Below are positions 36,644 through 50,075 of a DNA stretch of 64,000 bases, piece after piece. A model generated the notes under the pieces. The model had not been told where the DNA came from and did not search any database. It was given only the letters and a program-made list of their open reading frames with translations. Both the position numbers and the translations under genes were made by a program. Origin of the DNA: Fasciolopsis buskii. Lineage: Eukaryota; Platyhelminthes; Trematoda; Plagiorchiida; Fasciolidae. The stretch covers positions 89,268 to 153,267 of the forward strand of contig LUCM01004792.1 of NCBI GenBank assembly GCA_008360955.1, written 5' to 3'. The first letter of the stretch is position 1. Every line of letters starts with the position of its first letter.

Positions 36644-39600
36644 AAGTAAATGGTAAACTCAGTTAGCATCGTGGCTTGCACCGTCCAACATTCGGTAAAA
36701 TTTCACGAATTGACACAAGTAAGCAATTGTTATCTTAATTTAGAATCTTCCCCCTTGGTACCTAGGTAAACGGTGGTATCAAGTAAAGTTACCGATTTGA
36801 CTTTGCTTGCTCGTTAGCTGGAAATTAAATCAGATAACAATTGTCTATTCAAGCAGGTTAATCGGGAACGGTTCGAATACGTTCATATTTCAAATGTCAC
36901 TGGTTGACGAATGGAATAATACAATTTCGGATGAACTAAACACGCATTTAACGGTTAATAATCGTCATCTACAGATATTTGAAACGTAACAGAAAAGTTG
37001 CTTAGTTCGCCACACACCCCATGCATTTCTAGACAACAAAAATACTTGCCAATGAATCAGATATAGTGAACACAAAAGCAGTATCTCGCGAACAGGACGC
37101 AGTCATTGCCAGGAAACGGAAAGAATGTAGTTCGGTAGAAAACTAATATAGCTGATCTACACTGATTATTGGCGTTACAATGAACTAAATTGTGGAATGA
37201 CATGACACTTTGAAAACGATCCTCCAAAACCAGGATTAAAACCGTTTTCCAAATCGGATTGAGAAGGATTGCAGAAAAATGCCGTCCTGGTTAACTTCAT
37301 TCGCATACCAACATCTGAAGAGCATTCATTCATTAATATAGTAACATACTGCAAATTTCTCGAACTAAAGTGACAATGTTTGTTGTATACCCGTTCATAT
37401 AAGGTCTGGCTCCATTGAACACAGCCAAAAAGAAATCTCCGTTATTTTAGGAGGCCAACTGTGAATAATAATTAAACATATAGGAAATAAATAAATAAAA
37501 TGATAAGAAGGCAAAGACTGGCAAATAGAACTAGTTTTACTCAGATGAAAGTTGAGGTTTGATAAATATTTTCTTAGAAAACTGCCTAGGAGATTAAATG
37601 AACTTCCATAGGTACAAATCGGAAAGGTTGTCTTTCGTTATCTTGGGTTTGATAACAGCAGTCGCATTTGCTGATTTGGTTTAGGCAACAAAAAATGTCC
37701 CCCGGATTGAAACCGATAGACGCCGGTTGATTCAATCGGAAATCCTGCACAGACTGCCAAATGACACGAAGTCCACTGTGGCTGATAACTTCGGATTGCG
37801 TAATTTGGGCGGACGTTGGTGAAACGGATGCGAAAATTCTTCATTGTGGTCTTTTAGCTCAGCTGATTGAACAAAGGATGTACCAAGGCGTGCGTGGCAT
37901 CCAGGCGTGGGGGAAACAACTACTCCTCAGTTTCATTTTAATTTTATATTTGGTCGCGTAATGTAATCAAACCATAGAGAACCGGAATTTCAACTGGCCA
38001 GCTAAGGTTACGGCGTTTCGAATATCGTGAGCGGCTCTTCGAACAAGCCCGACAGAACGAAGGCCACAATATGGGTTAGAATTAACCAGTAAATATGCAG
38101 ATGGTTAGACAGCAGAGATTGTGCGAAATATGAGTCGTAAGAATAAATATGCTCGTGGGAAAAACAATTAGGATGTACATCCCGACGAACACAAAACCAT
38201 TATGAAGAGAATGTCATTCAAACCATAACATGTGTTTGTCAGTATAAAAGCCCAAATGTTTGTTGGTGGAAACGAAAAATCATTTCTTTCTCGTTCGCAC
38301 TGTAGAAGACCGAGTAGGTCGTTACGCTTTCGGATGCACAAAGTAACCTTGACTGAATTTCGTTGTTTATTCTTCATTCGTTTCACACCACAGCTTGCTA
38401 TTTTCCACCTGATGAGTGCACGTATCCTGCACGGATAAACAGATCCTTTTTCTTCTAAGCAGTCAAAATTGTTACCAAACTCGCAGAAGTTTTACACCAG
38501 ACGTACTAGGGGAAGGAGGGCGGAAGAACAAAACTAGGAATCAGGTGGATCTACACTAGCGAACAACTGATGTCCCTTTGCCGCTGGTCAGCTAGTTAGC
38601 ATTGAAAAGTATCGTGTTCGGACAAAAATTCTTACAAGAAGAAAACTAATCGTTCTTCTGTATGTTTGCTCAAGAATTAGGACTGAACTATTGCGTGTAT
38701 GATTTCAGCGGTCAAGTGACGAATTATATAGACTCATTCATATGGTTATAATAAGGATATTAACCAATAATATTAAATTTGAAATTCGACCACTAAAACG
38801 GCCAGGTGCCTTTTTAATTACTTACGGTTATATTCTTTTTTGATTCTTTGACTTTCCGAAAGTTTATGTTAAGTAGAACTCATCTTGTTTATGTCGATAT
38901 CTAGTCATAAAATAACAAACCGCTCTCCCGCGACCAGGCTTTCAGTGATGGTTTCTATGAAAACATAGATTTCCTCTCACAACATGCTAACAGAAGACAG
39001 GACGGAGACTCTTTCTCAGGAAATGCCTCACTGTTCTAATCATTAATAATATTTAAAACCAGCTGAATAAAATGTGGTAATAATACTTCGTACTTTTTGT
39101 AAAGTGAAGTTTTCTATGGCACTCGGAGCCAATGTTCTTGACCTCAGCGATGTTAGCCCAATGGACCTAGAATACAAAAGGTTGCTAGTGGGCATTTTTT
39201 GATAGGTTGTTACATTAGGGATACTGCCTCGAAAAAAAATAATCTAAGCATTTGTGAAATGACAAATGTCTAGGTTGTATATCGACCTCATTTTCCCATA
39301 TTACCAATTGATGCTCAGCGCCTGGCAACTAACACTAATTTTTGTACATCGGTTCTCCTAAGTTTCTTACCACAGAAGAAGGATCCAAATGGTAGTGACA
39401 AACGTTTACAGGGTTAACTCATTCCTAGTGTTCTCATTTAAAGGCACAAATAACATGTTCGTGGGTACCATAGATGTATTAGTGTACCGGTCACCCAACG
39501 CACAAATTCCTGAAAAATTTGGCCAGTTGGAATTACAATTCAGTGTATTAAAATTATTTCTTTTGCAAAATGTTTGATTTATCGTGTCTTTCAGATCGTT

Positions 39601-40128
39601 TTGGTTTAGTCGCAGATTTAGTACATCGTCATAATTTCATTCATTCGGTGGCAAAACTATACAGATTTTACTACGTCATGTTACCACTCGGACTTCTAAT
39701 CAATTTGGCTGCAAACTTGGAATAAAAACCAATAGAAATAGGGACGACTGTGAACCAAAATGAATTCTTTATGTTCTCAGTTTTTCATCAAATCAATTTC
39801 TTTTGCACAGTGTCTAACGGCATGTCAAATCTGGCATACACAAATCTGAAATTTTAGTTTTTTAAGTCACTCATTAAACGGAAGGCCAGAAATCATCTTA
39901 GATGAAAAAAAACAATGCGGGTATCTGAAATATTTTTAAAGGCAAAATAATTACCCTGCCTTGAGCATACTGAGATAAATTAGGACTGGTCAAAAATCTC
40001 AGGATTTGCAATAACAGGATGGAAAATGGTAAGCCATGTGGTGTTGCCTTGGGCTATTCGGTTAATGTAAATCCTAAATTGCCCAATTTTTTCTCGCTTA
40101 TTATCTTTTTTATCTACTTAGGGACTAA

Positions 40129-40154
40129 CGTGAATACTTTTAAAAGTATTCACG
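40129..40154. repeat. Perfect 26-bp palindrome
   Basis: CGTGAATACTTTT followed immediately by its exact reverse complement, with no spacer. Confidence 0.97.
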
Positions 40155-40648
40155 AACGAGTACAGGCTGGGTTACCGACTCTAATGGGGAAGTGAACAGT
40201 GAGTGAAAAGAATCAAGACTGCGACGGATCGAGTTAAGTCAGACAAACCCGAAGCAAACTTACGTGTGATCAGTACCTGAAACACACAGCGAGAATGAAG
40301 CCAGTTTTGAGGCCTTCGAAGGCCGCGGCGAGTCCAGCCGGAGGTGTAAAGATACGAATTCGCAATACCAATGTGAATCAAATAAAAATTCAAGCATTGC
40401 ATAAAATCAACATTATTTTCTCTCTACTAAGCTCATCTATGGCTCAAAATTGGTTATTGGTTTCTATTACAATCAGATGAAGTTATCGAAGCGAGACAAG
40501 AGAATACTTAAGAGTCTTTCGTATAACTTTCATGTGAAATGCTTCCCCATGTGAAATAAATGTCAACGAATTAATTTTTTTTCTCTAAATGGTTGAAACT
40601 TTGTTACTATGAATATAGATTTTAGTTTAAATAAATGCTTATATGAGA

Positions 40649-40741
40649 GGGAAACAGTTTCCAGTTTATGGAAACCATGAGCACGACGTCCATGTCATAA
40701 GGATTTCCAAAACAGAATAATATATTGTGAAACTGTTTCCC
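40649..40741. repeat. Short inverted repeat, 13-bp arms
   Basis: GGGAAACAGTTTC at 40,649-40,661 is inverted exactly at 40,729-40,741, with a 67-base AT-rich loop that contains further GGAAACC-type half copies. Confidence 0.9.
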
Positions 40742-41987
40742 ATCCATGCACCCATTTACGTAATTGGTTCGCTAAAGCAACATTGTTTCTTTGCTATTAG
40801 TACAAAAGTAGCCGTCTTATCACCAAATCAGCTTTCCTTCCGATCAACTAATCTCGTTTACTAAGGAATGTTAACTTATACACACGTTATTTGCTGTTTA
40901 ATATGATTTCTGTTGCCATGGATTACTGCAACATGAATGATTAATAACAATTAGAGACCAAAGGACGACCAATATATATTTTGGACTGGTTAATTACAAA
41001 ATTGGTAGTTTTTATGCGCAAGGGGTTTTGCAGTACAGAAGAGGGTTAGATTCATCATAATATTTCAAATTTGTCCTCTCGCCCCGGGGTTCACGGTATA
41101 TTTTGCATTCGTTGGAGTGTTTTGTGTGTAGACTAAAAACTTGGCAAAAACTATACTGAAGTCACTTCGATTTTTTATTCAATACTGTATTAGAAATTCG
41201 TCGGATAAACATAAAAACCTTAGATATATGGATACCAAATCCTGAAATCGATGGTTAGAACCGGAGTGAGACAACCTCTGAGTAGAACGAGACTACTGGA
41301 TCGATGGAGAGCTAAAGTTACATCTGGTTTGATGGGGTTAGCATTTCCTTACGGTTTGGTTTATTGATTCGTCTCTAGGAATGAACATCTGTCAGCACCC
41401 AACTAGGACATACCGCCCTGTTAGCATCAGAATAGATATTTAGGGTTTTTGATTTTTTAACTTTCTGGCAATACCTCCCGAGACTATTCGTCATGGATCC
41501 AAATTATTAAGTAATATTTAATTTTTTTACTGCTTATTCAAGTTTGCTCATATTTTGTGAAGTCAACCAACACTTCATTGAATAAGCTTTAGGATCACTT
41601 CAGCTAATATTTTCTCGGTAAAAAATTCTGATTATTTCGGATTTTCTCACCGGAATAAGCGCTCAACTATTGGTAAATATGACGGAGGGATTTAAAGTGC
41701 ATTCGTGTTAGAATAAACACCCCTTTTGAAGCACCTTTCAGCTGCCGATAATGCACAGTTTTGCAGCACACAAACCGAGTATATGAAACTTTTTCATTGT
41801 AATAACAAATGGTTTATTGCTGTACCACAATTCCAACACGATTTCAGCTTCCTGTTATTATTTCACGGTCAAACATTTGTGAGGTATAATTGAGACTGGA
41901 AGAACGTTTTGTATTTGTAGGATTGCGATCGTGCAATGCCTGACTTCCGAACATGCATATTCGTCGCTGTTGGGGGATAGAATTTAT

Positions 41988-42023
41988 CACGTGACCAAGA
42001 AAAATACATAATCGGTATATAAG
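41988..42023 (+). promoter_or_regulatory. Promoter-like E-box plus TATA arrangement
   Basis: CACGTG at 41,988-41,993 is followed 22 bp later by TATATAAG at 42,016-42,023, within a locally less AT-rich stretch. A start site would be expected near 42,045-42,050. No open frame with support follows, so a transposon or LTR promoter is as likely as a host one. Confidence 0.3.
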
Positions 42024-44009
42024 CTGATTAGCAAGTGAGAAGAAACTGCTCAGGTGCGAAAATTTGTTAAATACCAAAGGATTAGGTATGATGGCAAATG
42101 GAAGCAGATACTGAGGCTTGGTCTAGTGCGTCCAACTTAATCATTTCTTTTCGTGCTATTAATTGAAATCAGAAAAATGGATTGCCTGAACTAACGTAGA
42201 CTTTAGGTTTGTTAGGCATGAGCCGTTCAAATAACAGGTAAATGCCATCACTATTTTCTTTTATTAAATGAGCACTGCATACAATACCTTACTTGGATTA
42301 GGTGGTCGTCCTGCTGTGCTCTCTCTCGTGAAGTACTTTTTTTGATTAAGAATTGTTGGTGAATCAACGAATAAGCAGGAAAAAATTACTAATGTTTTTT
42401 GAATTCGAGTTCTCGAAAGACAGTAACAGCGTTGTCTGTAGGATATGTAAGTGACCCATGTTACGGCTGTTGGGTAGCGTTTCTCAAGGTAGGGCGGCAT
42501 GAACCATTGACATTTTGATAAACCGCGAACCTCGATCGGTCCGGATTTGGTGCCCATTTTCTGTTCATATGGTGGTTGTACTGAGCACGAGTAGGAACAA
42601 ATTAGTTTTTGCTAATAAGTACTGCTAATTGGGAATTAAGTCATCCAACTTTTTAAGAACAAAGTATAGAGCAGCGGCTCACCAGTGTTTGCAACCAGAT
42701 TTCAAAACGTCATTTGTTACGACTCACATTGTAAACGGTTTGTCGATAAGAGTAGGAGGTGAAGGGGTCAGAAAATAGTGGTAGTTATAATCATCCAACG
42801 TACATCATGTACTTAGTTCAGTGGATTAATTTACCACTCAGGCCTCGCACAAAAGGTCGTGTTTCTTTGGCAGTTTGTTTGTTGATTTCTCTTTAGTGAC
42901 CTAATTCATAACAAAGGTTATGTGAAAATAAACAAAATCGTCGGCAATTTCAGGCAACATAATGTGAAGGGTCAAATGTGTAATACAATTACGAAATAAC
43001 TAGTTTTAGCGAGGTTAATACTGTCTAATGAATTGAAATTCCATAGTCTATCTTCGTCTTTAAGTTGCATCCAGTCAAACGTTGTGAAGATTTTAGCAAA
43101 GCCAACAATACCACTGCTACCATAGTCTAATTATCAGGCCAATAGTTGCGGGCTTTCTTAAAGGAATGATAACTATGCGGTTTTTGTTAATTCCGAGAAT
43201 CAACCTATGTTAGATGTATATGCATATGCGTGCATATGCATATATGCCTTTAAACGCTTATATGTCCCCGTCACAGTGAGACTGTACCCTGATGTGATGT
43301 GACGGCTTGCGTGAATCCACGACCCAAAAAGGAATACATGATGGCTTGTCTCAAGCCGATGATCCAATCATGCCTGGACGGTCAATGGATCGATGTCTGA
43401 CAAAGTGACCTCCTGGTTCTGGCCCACCATTTCGGGTTCATTTGAGCTGAAATATCAGTCACAAAAATAAGTGGACGAATGTTTGATTCAAGTAGATGGA
43501 TTTCGATTCGACCACACTCCGCTGCTTTGCGAATGGGTTTTTTTAAGAACCAGAAACTTTGCTTGAGCACCCTAATCGATCTCCTGCTTAGCGGATGGGC
43601 TTTCCTCCAAAAAAATGAATTCCATGCTGCATCGGTCGACGCCCAGGGTAATTAGGATCACGTCATCTATTGCTTCGGGCAGGATGTGCGATGATAAGTT
43701 TAAGCATGCTCCGAGATCCTGCTTTGGGTTAACGCCCCATTACTTTGTGGGTAATTTTTTGAGTCAAAGGCTCCGTTTACGGTTCTAATAGAAAGTCCTT
43801 CCTGCGGCGTGGACAGCCACAAAGTACCGATAGTCCGAATAGTTCCAGGTTCCTTCCTGCGGGGCATCTTTCTAATTTTCGTCCTTTTGATGGAGAAGCC
43901 ACTCAATCTGCCACAAAGTACTGCGGCTCGACGGATTCATTTGAAGTAATTACTAAGAGAAGGAGAAATAGTTATTAGGCACTACTTAACTCTTTGTAGT
44001 CACTCCACT
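42024..44009. other. No recognisable gene; last part may be LINE 5' region
   Basis: A 97-codon - strand frame (42,264-42,557) has no motif. From about 43,700 the + strand shows broken pieces with the base composition of the LINE that follows and may be its 5' untranslated or N-terminal part. An alternating purine-pyrimidine ATGCATATG tract lies at 43,217-43,250. Confidence 0.4.
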
Positions 44010-46840
44010 GAGCTGCCTCCAATGTCGGCAAACTCACCCAAATACGGCAGCAGGTTGCTAGAACTCTTCAGACTTTCAAAATAGACATTTTGTCTTCGGA
44101 GAATCCGATTTCCGAAATTACTCTTTGTAGCCCAAATGCGATTCTGCTCTTCCAGAATTCAGTGATCCGGTTTTGAGCTCTCGTGGTCAGACTGGCTTTA
44201 GGATACCACTGTGCATGCGAGCGGAGCGTGCGCCTTTAGAGTGGACCCAAAACAACAGCCGTTTATGTACAGTAGATTTTGGTGTCAGTAGTAGTCGGTT
44301 GAAACGTCGCTGTATGATCGTCGTATTGGTTTATATGCCCACTGACTGCAGCTACCTCGAGGAGAAAGACAAATTTAATCGGGAGTTATCCTGGTTACGT
44401 GCATTCTGAATTAAACGGACGTTGTGGTCATAGCTGCTGATTTTACTCCCAGTTTGTTTGCTTAACGGGGACTTAACTGCATATCGCAGGTCGATTCTTG
44501 ACACATCCGACTTGACCAAGGACAAAGACCGTTTCATCTTAGTTCATGCGGAAGACAGACTGTTCCTAGTGAAGGATTATTTTCACCACAAAAAGTAATA
44601 TCAATTCACCGGTTGCGCTGGAATCAGATTAAGCACGTTGCCATTGGTCAGTGATGGCGCGGATCAATCGAGGATTGGCGATCATTTCGGTCTAATGCTA
44701 TAAACTGGGGCCATGATTCGGTCAGTGCTGAATTTTGTTTCCGCTTAGTTCATGGTCACGTAAACACAAAATTTACTTGTCCGACAATTGCAATTCAAAT
44801 CTGAGCACTCAATGACGTTGCCATTAAAGCAAAACGTCCAGGATTCGAGAGAACACTGGGAGCACATCGGAGAAGCTCTGCACTCCGCTGCAAACTCCAT
44901 GCAGTAATCATTTCCTTGCGAGACGCTGAAACAATGGGTATCATTGATGTCAGTTGACCTACTAGATGCTGGTAGGTTCGTCCTTCCACTTATGAAACGT
45001 ACAATGAGTAGCGCAGATCCGTGAAACATCAACTGACCAGGAGTTCGAAGTATGACCGGGAACAGTCATGAGTGGGAAATTGTGGGAAACTGGAGAAGTT
45101 TGTGGCTATCCGAAATAACAGCAAACTTTACCGTGGGATTGAAATTACTGCACCATGGAAGCCTAGCATGATCGAAGAGATTAAGGAGTCCGACGCACAA
45201 TGATGTTCACCCTCAAGAACTTCGTCTGAGCCGGTAAGCAGAACACATTATTCAGAACAGCAGTTGGTTCACGGCCATAATGGAAAATTGGAATACCCAA
45301 TAAAAACAAATAATAAGTGCAGGTAGAAACGGGCCATCCGGAGGAAACGGAGATCACGCAGGTAAGATTTCCTGAGTATGAGGCAGAAAAAATGGATTGC
45401 CGGCATTCGGCGTTCATGCAGATGGCAAATGGCTAAGGTCAAAATTGACAAAATTCCCGGCATCTTTCTGGGAAAGAGAAATGAGTCCTAAGGACTGGTG
45501 TGAGTCGGTGATCATACTCATTTACAAGGAAGATGATAATTCCTCATATGAAGACAACAGAGGAATTAATTTAGCCAGCATCACATCCAAACTCTTCTTG
45601 CGCATTATCATCCGCCTATTATCCAGTGGTTGCCAAAAGGTAGACGGATGAGAATCAAGCGGGTTTCAATCGACATTCTCACTCTATTGGCAACATTTTT
45701 CCTTTGGGGGAGATCTTAGAACGTAGGAGCATTTTCCCTAGACCCAAGACTTTTGGGTTTTCAGTTAAAGGCGGCATTCGGTTCAGTCAATCATGCAGCA
45801 CTTTGCCCTGTCTACCACATAATCGTGTGTCATAAAAATGTATTTCACTCAACTAATATCTGCTTACGAACAGTCGAAGCCGAATTAGTGCTTACGGCGA
45901 TGTTTTACCGGAATTCACCATTACACGTGGCGCTCGTCAGAATTGCCTCAGATTCTTTCAGATTTTTTTCCTAACTTTTTCATTGATGTATTTGTGGAGA
46001 TAGCTTCATTCCTGCGTGAGAATATACGAACGATTTTGTATTACTGAGTGAAGATTCAAGTATGTTGCCGGTTTACTCGATCGGCTGGACAATGATTTGA
46101 GTATTTTGGGGTTGTCTTTTCCATTTTTGAAATGATAAAGCCCGATGCATGATGGGGTGACTTAAAGATAAATCCTATTATTGTGGCGGACAACTGGATG
46201 AAGTGTACATATTTAGTTACTTGGGTAGCCGCATTTCAATTGATGCTGGTATATCGGATAAAATGTCTTTGCAAATACATAAAAGACTGGATTGGTATTC
46301 ATCAATTTGAGGCGCCCGTGATTTCGATTTGACATCCGGATATTGATCAGAGTTCGAGTAAACACACGGCAGCGGTGAGGTAGGCATTCCCCCACGTCTC
46401 CAAAACACGGCCGTTGACAGTAGAATATATGCGAAGAGTTGCACTGTTTGAACACCGTTGTTTTCGTATTACTGGTAAAACAAGGTGAGAAAATTTTTTG
46501 GTGACTCAGTGGTTATTTGTGATGTCCTCTAGCGGGTCATTGAACTATTTACTAAATCAGAATAAGCTGGTTTGTTTGAGACTTCGTCTGCGCATGCCCA
46601 CCTAGCTAGCGCCTCGTTTCATGCTGTTCTTCAAGGCAGGAAGTATTTGGAAGATAAATCGAGATGGCCAATGGATAACATGGATGGAACCTTTAATCAG
46701 TGGACTGCCTCGTGTAATTGTATTTAGACTAGGGTATTGGATTCCACGAGATCCCCCGAATCAATGGTAGGAGACAATAGGTGATATTGATCAATGCCAC
46801 GGTCAGTGGCGATCTCGTATTTCTTTCTTCTTTAAAGAAC
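44010..46840 (+). mobile_element. Nearly full-length dead LINE: endonuclease plus reverse transcriptase
   Basis: Read across stops and frameshifts this gives a non-LTR retrotransposon protein in order. An AP-type endonuclease begins near 44,020 (N-V-G-K-L...I-R-Q-Q), continues through M-R-A-E-R-A-P-L-E-W...N-S-R-L-C and V-Y-M-P-T-D-C-S at 44,212-44,360, and ends with I-K-H-V-A-I...W-R-G-S-I-E-D-W near 44,630-44,670. A linker follows. Reverse transcriptase has W-E-R-E-M-S-P-K-D-W and D-N-R-G-I-N-L-A (45,553 on), K-A-A-F-G-S-V-N-H-A-A-L (45,770 on), a catalytic box mutated from Y-x-D-D to Y-T-N-D (46,023-46,034), and F-S-Y-L-G-S. The C-terminal end is P-R-D-P-P-N-Q-W (from about 46,745). It is inactive: lost catalytic Asp, endonuclease IDH and SDH motifs eroded, many stops. 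CR1- or RTE-like clade unresolved. Confidence 0.88.
45413..46515 (+). repeat. Left arm of a 1.1-kb near-perfect inverted duplication
   Basis: This internal segment of the LINE matches the reverse complement of 50,060-51,161. Comparing the two texts I find one single-base length difference (GGGG against GGG, near 46,153) and isolated differences near the ends. Outer junction homology is TTCATGCAG, inner junction homology is GGT-G/A-ACTCAGTGGTTA. Both arms carry the same LINE stops and the same Y-T-N-D mutation. Confidence 0.95.
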
Positions 46841-49800
46841 TACTTCTCTGTCAATTGTCAGTATTTGTCGTTCGTTTTTCTATTTGAAAGGATGAATCTT
46901 TGAGGCAGAAACTACAACCAGACCACATTGTTGCAGAGTCAGTGTTTGTCTAAACCAAAGTGGACTGAACCTATATATCCAACTGCGTACAGTGTCAGAG
47001 GCAATTACGGAATTTACATGATTTGATGGTCGTAAAAGGATTGAACTTTGTCCAGCATGAAACCTACTAACGAATTAACACTTCAAATTCAATTCCGAAT
47101 GATTGACATGCACAGTTTCGGCTGGTTCTAATTCTCTGCCTCTGTTACGCATTGTCAGAAGTAAAATAGGATGCCCATCTTTAGGACTCGCTTTCTGAGG
47201 AATAAGCTCACTTTGTTTTTTCGAATCTGCTACTGTGAGTCTGACTTTTAGCCGAGCAAATGTATGCCCTTTGCTTGAAGTCTCTGTTACACAAGAGTGT
47301 GGTTGTTCGGTTTTTGCGACCTCGGAACAGAATATTTAATCAGCGCAAAATTTCAAACATATGCCTGTCGGCTGTACAGTCCGTTACGAAGGAACGGTTG
47401 GATGACATTTGGGGACGTTTGGGTGTATGCAAATATCGGTGGAGTTCTTTAGTGTGCCTTTGGATTGGTATATTTGTGGTACAAAATACAAGTGATATGG
47501 GACGGAATGTTCCGAATCTAGGATGATCGGATTCACAAAGTGAGTTCCAAAAGATTTTTCTTTAGTAGAGCTTAAAAAACATAAAAGCGACGGGATGTCT
47601 ATCGTCTTCCCCTAGGACGAATTATTTCAAATACAACCGTTCATGTAACAAATCTTGCATTTATCATTTTACAGAAAATACTTTTTAATATGCTACAAAC
47701 AGAGCCAAGTTAACCAGGGATTTTAGATTCGTCGTCGGAAAGCAATGAAAATAAATCGAATGCATCGACCGATACCGGGAAATTTCGGCCCAATACTCAC
47801 GTTATTACTTCATAGGAAATTACTTCTGAATGACGGACATCTGTCTGATCGCTAGTACTCAGCCTAGTTTGAAATTGTTGTGAGTTGTTCGCATCAACAA
47901 CACTTTTGAAACGACACTATCATGTGGCAAGGAAACGATAGTGAAATTTATTTCAGGTTCATTCAAGATAAGTGCAAAAACAAAAACAGTCTAGTCCGTT
48001 TGCCTTAGTCCGAATAATCCCTTTTGTAAATGCAACCGTTTCTAGTTTATACCGAGGAATCTCAAAGTTGCAGGTACTTCATCGTCCGTAAAAAGATATT
48101 CGACCCCTGGTGTAAAATCTAATAAGAAAATTTAAAATTCCAATAACCTATTGAGTTGACCACAATTCAGTCTCAATGAATCATGTTCTATTTGTGCGAT
48201 CTCGTTTACTGTGTCTGGATCATGTCGGAAGTCTGATTAATAGTTCGCTCTGAATGAGCCCTTGCTGCTGCTAACTTGAAACAAGCAAACTGACAGAGTT
48301 AATCCAGGGCTTACATTTTACTCTTCAAAAAGCAGACTTTCAAAACCAACAAACTAGGTGGGAATGAATCGGTCAGAATTTAGGTTTGGATTACGCAAGA
48401 GGGTGTAGAGGCGCATACAAACCTAAATATTTTGTGGACTTTACAAATACACGTGTCTGAGTTGACGACTGTGAGCTGTTCGGGCGACTACTTCTCTGCA
48501 CCCGTTATTCACGTTTGCGTTTTCAAAGTGGTGGTCTACTTCTAGCACTTGCAACGAAACCCGTATTTGACAAATGGCTTGCCCATAAATCAAAGGTGTT
48601 TCAAAAAGAGTAGGGAACAGAATACACCGGACGCGCGATTCTCGGGCTCCTGACTGACGAGAAACATCAAGCGGAGCAGATATCGGCCTTCAAGAGTTTA
48701 TCAAGTGGATCTTGATCGATAAGAATCTCTGTTACTCCATACCATAAAAACCTCAAAAATAAGCATCGCTTTATTAGTAACTTCGTACACAGCCGCAATG
48801 AGCGGATGTCTTTGTATACATGTGCATCCAGATGAATAAAAGTGTCGTTAAGATGAGATGGCGGAAAATCTCACACCCGAGACCTACGTTCATATTGCGT
48901 ACTCGGACACTACATTTAACACACCGGCGTGACATGAACCAGATCACATAGCAAACCTCATACCGGAGATTGTCGAGGTGAGTCTCAGATGTACCGCTTG
49001 CGCCAGACTCATCAAGGTACACTTTGGGACAACCACCAAAGTGTTCCATCGAAGGACTTGGTTTTATTCTCTGTTCTCTCTGACATTTAACTTGAGTGAA
49101 CTTGCCTCAGGAAAGGTCGACGGTATCATTTAAATGCTTGTATCCTTGAAACATAAACGAACGCTTTGAACTATCATAGGCGGGCAGGAAATTCGCGTCA
49201 GGAATGATAATAAATTAACCTTGAGTTGTGCTAGTATGAATCTTTTGGCATTAAGACGGATCGTTCTGGAAATCAGTGGCCATGTGTGTTGCTAGATCAA
49301 ATTTGAGTATGCTTGAGGATGTCCACGACCGATTATAGAAAAAATACCGCTAACATGTTGAGAAGCTTACGTTGAGGATGCCTTAAGGAGAGCAACTGCA
49401 TTATTTTAAGCATTCGGTATGGTGGCCAGAGTTCTTGAGATGGTGACTGATTGTAGGATACTATGAATTTCGGGATTTTTGTTTCTGTTGAAGTGAAGTG
49501 ATAAGCTCAGTCATAATACTCGCTTCCTCAATGTCGTCCTCGTGATATAATAAAATACTAGTAATAATTCTTATCTGGATGACTGGATGGACCAGGCATA
49601 CACAGTGTCAGGTTATAAAACAAATAAATTTGCGTACATGACCTGGTTTTGATTTTTTCATCTCAAAGAACCATAAACTCAAAAGAAAAAGAGAACGAGA
49701 ACTAGAAAAGATCGATTACAAGGTAATGCGTTAAAGAATCAAATATAACCGAAGAGGCAGGTTATGCAAGAACGCCAATGATTGTCATCAATTTTCACTA

Positions 49801-49984
49801 ACCACTGTTCAGGAAACCTCGCGGATCCCAACTAGAATGTCTAACTACGCCTACACCGAAAAGCCAGCTGACTGAATTTTTCCTACTATTTCGCTACTCC
49901 ATTGGCGTGTCACCTAGAACCCATTCCAAACATTACGTGAAACAAAGAGGAGCATACAAAGAGGCAGTCGTCCTGGGATCTTGA
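46841..49984. other. Spacer of the large inverted duplication, unique sequence
   Basis: Holds an 88-codon + strand frame (47,260-47,526; basic N-terminus, W- and V-rich end, no known domain) and a 91-codon - strand frame (48,774-49,049; cysteine- and histidine-containing, no known domain). The latter's varied codons suggest an eroded repeat or coding piece. Otherwise AT-rich with nothing recognised. Confidence 0.45.
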
Positions 49985-50075
49985 AAAAAATGCGTCCAAG
50001 CAACCTGAACCGATTTACTATCATTGCCTACCCTAACTTGCGGCTAAGTGTCCTGCGTCTAACCACTGAGTTACC
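49985..50075 (-). repeat. tRNA-like SINE head at the inner duplication junction
   Basis: On the - strand GGTAACTCAGTGGTTAGACGC begins near 50,075 and fits an A box. GGTTCAGGTTGC about 60 nt on is a poor B box. The A-box part coincides with the 15-base junction homology shared with the LINE segment at 46,500-46,515. Confidence 0.4.

Larger units (their letters stand above)
36644..41987. other. No recognisable gene
   Basis: AT-rich, short frames only. A TTAGCTCAGCTGATTG sequence near 37,855 looks like a tRNA A box, but no B box follows. 37,680-37,960 is slightly GC-richer, with a 66-codon + strand frame ending in a hydrophobic tail. Two small inverted repeats in this stretch are listed separately. 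Confidence 0.45.

Noticed and set aside
37850..37920. TTAGCTCAGCTGATTGAAC, resembling a tRNA D-arm and A box
   Set aside because: No B box or acceptor pairing follows at tRNA spacing.
38410..38445. CTGATGAG followed by a GTGCA/TGCAC stem, like a hammerhead ribozyme
   Set aside because: The required GAAA after stem II is absent (GGATAAAC instead) and no stems I or III could be drawn.
46213..46455. Antisense frames (80 and 75 codons) duplicated exactly at 50,120-50,362
   Set aside because: They lie opposite the LINE reverse transcriptase, and their exact duplication reflects the inverted duplication, not a conserved gene.
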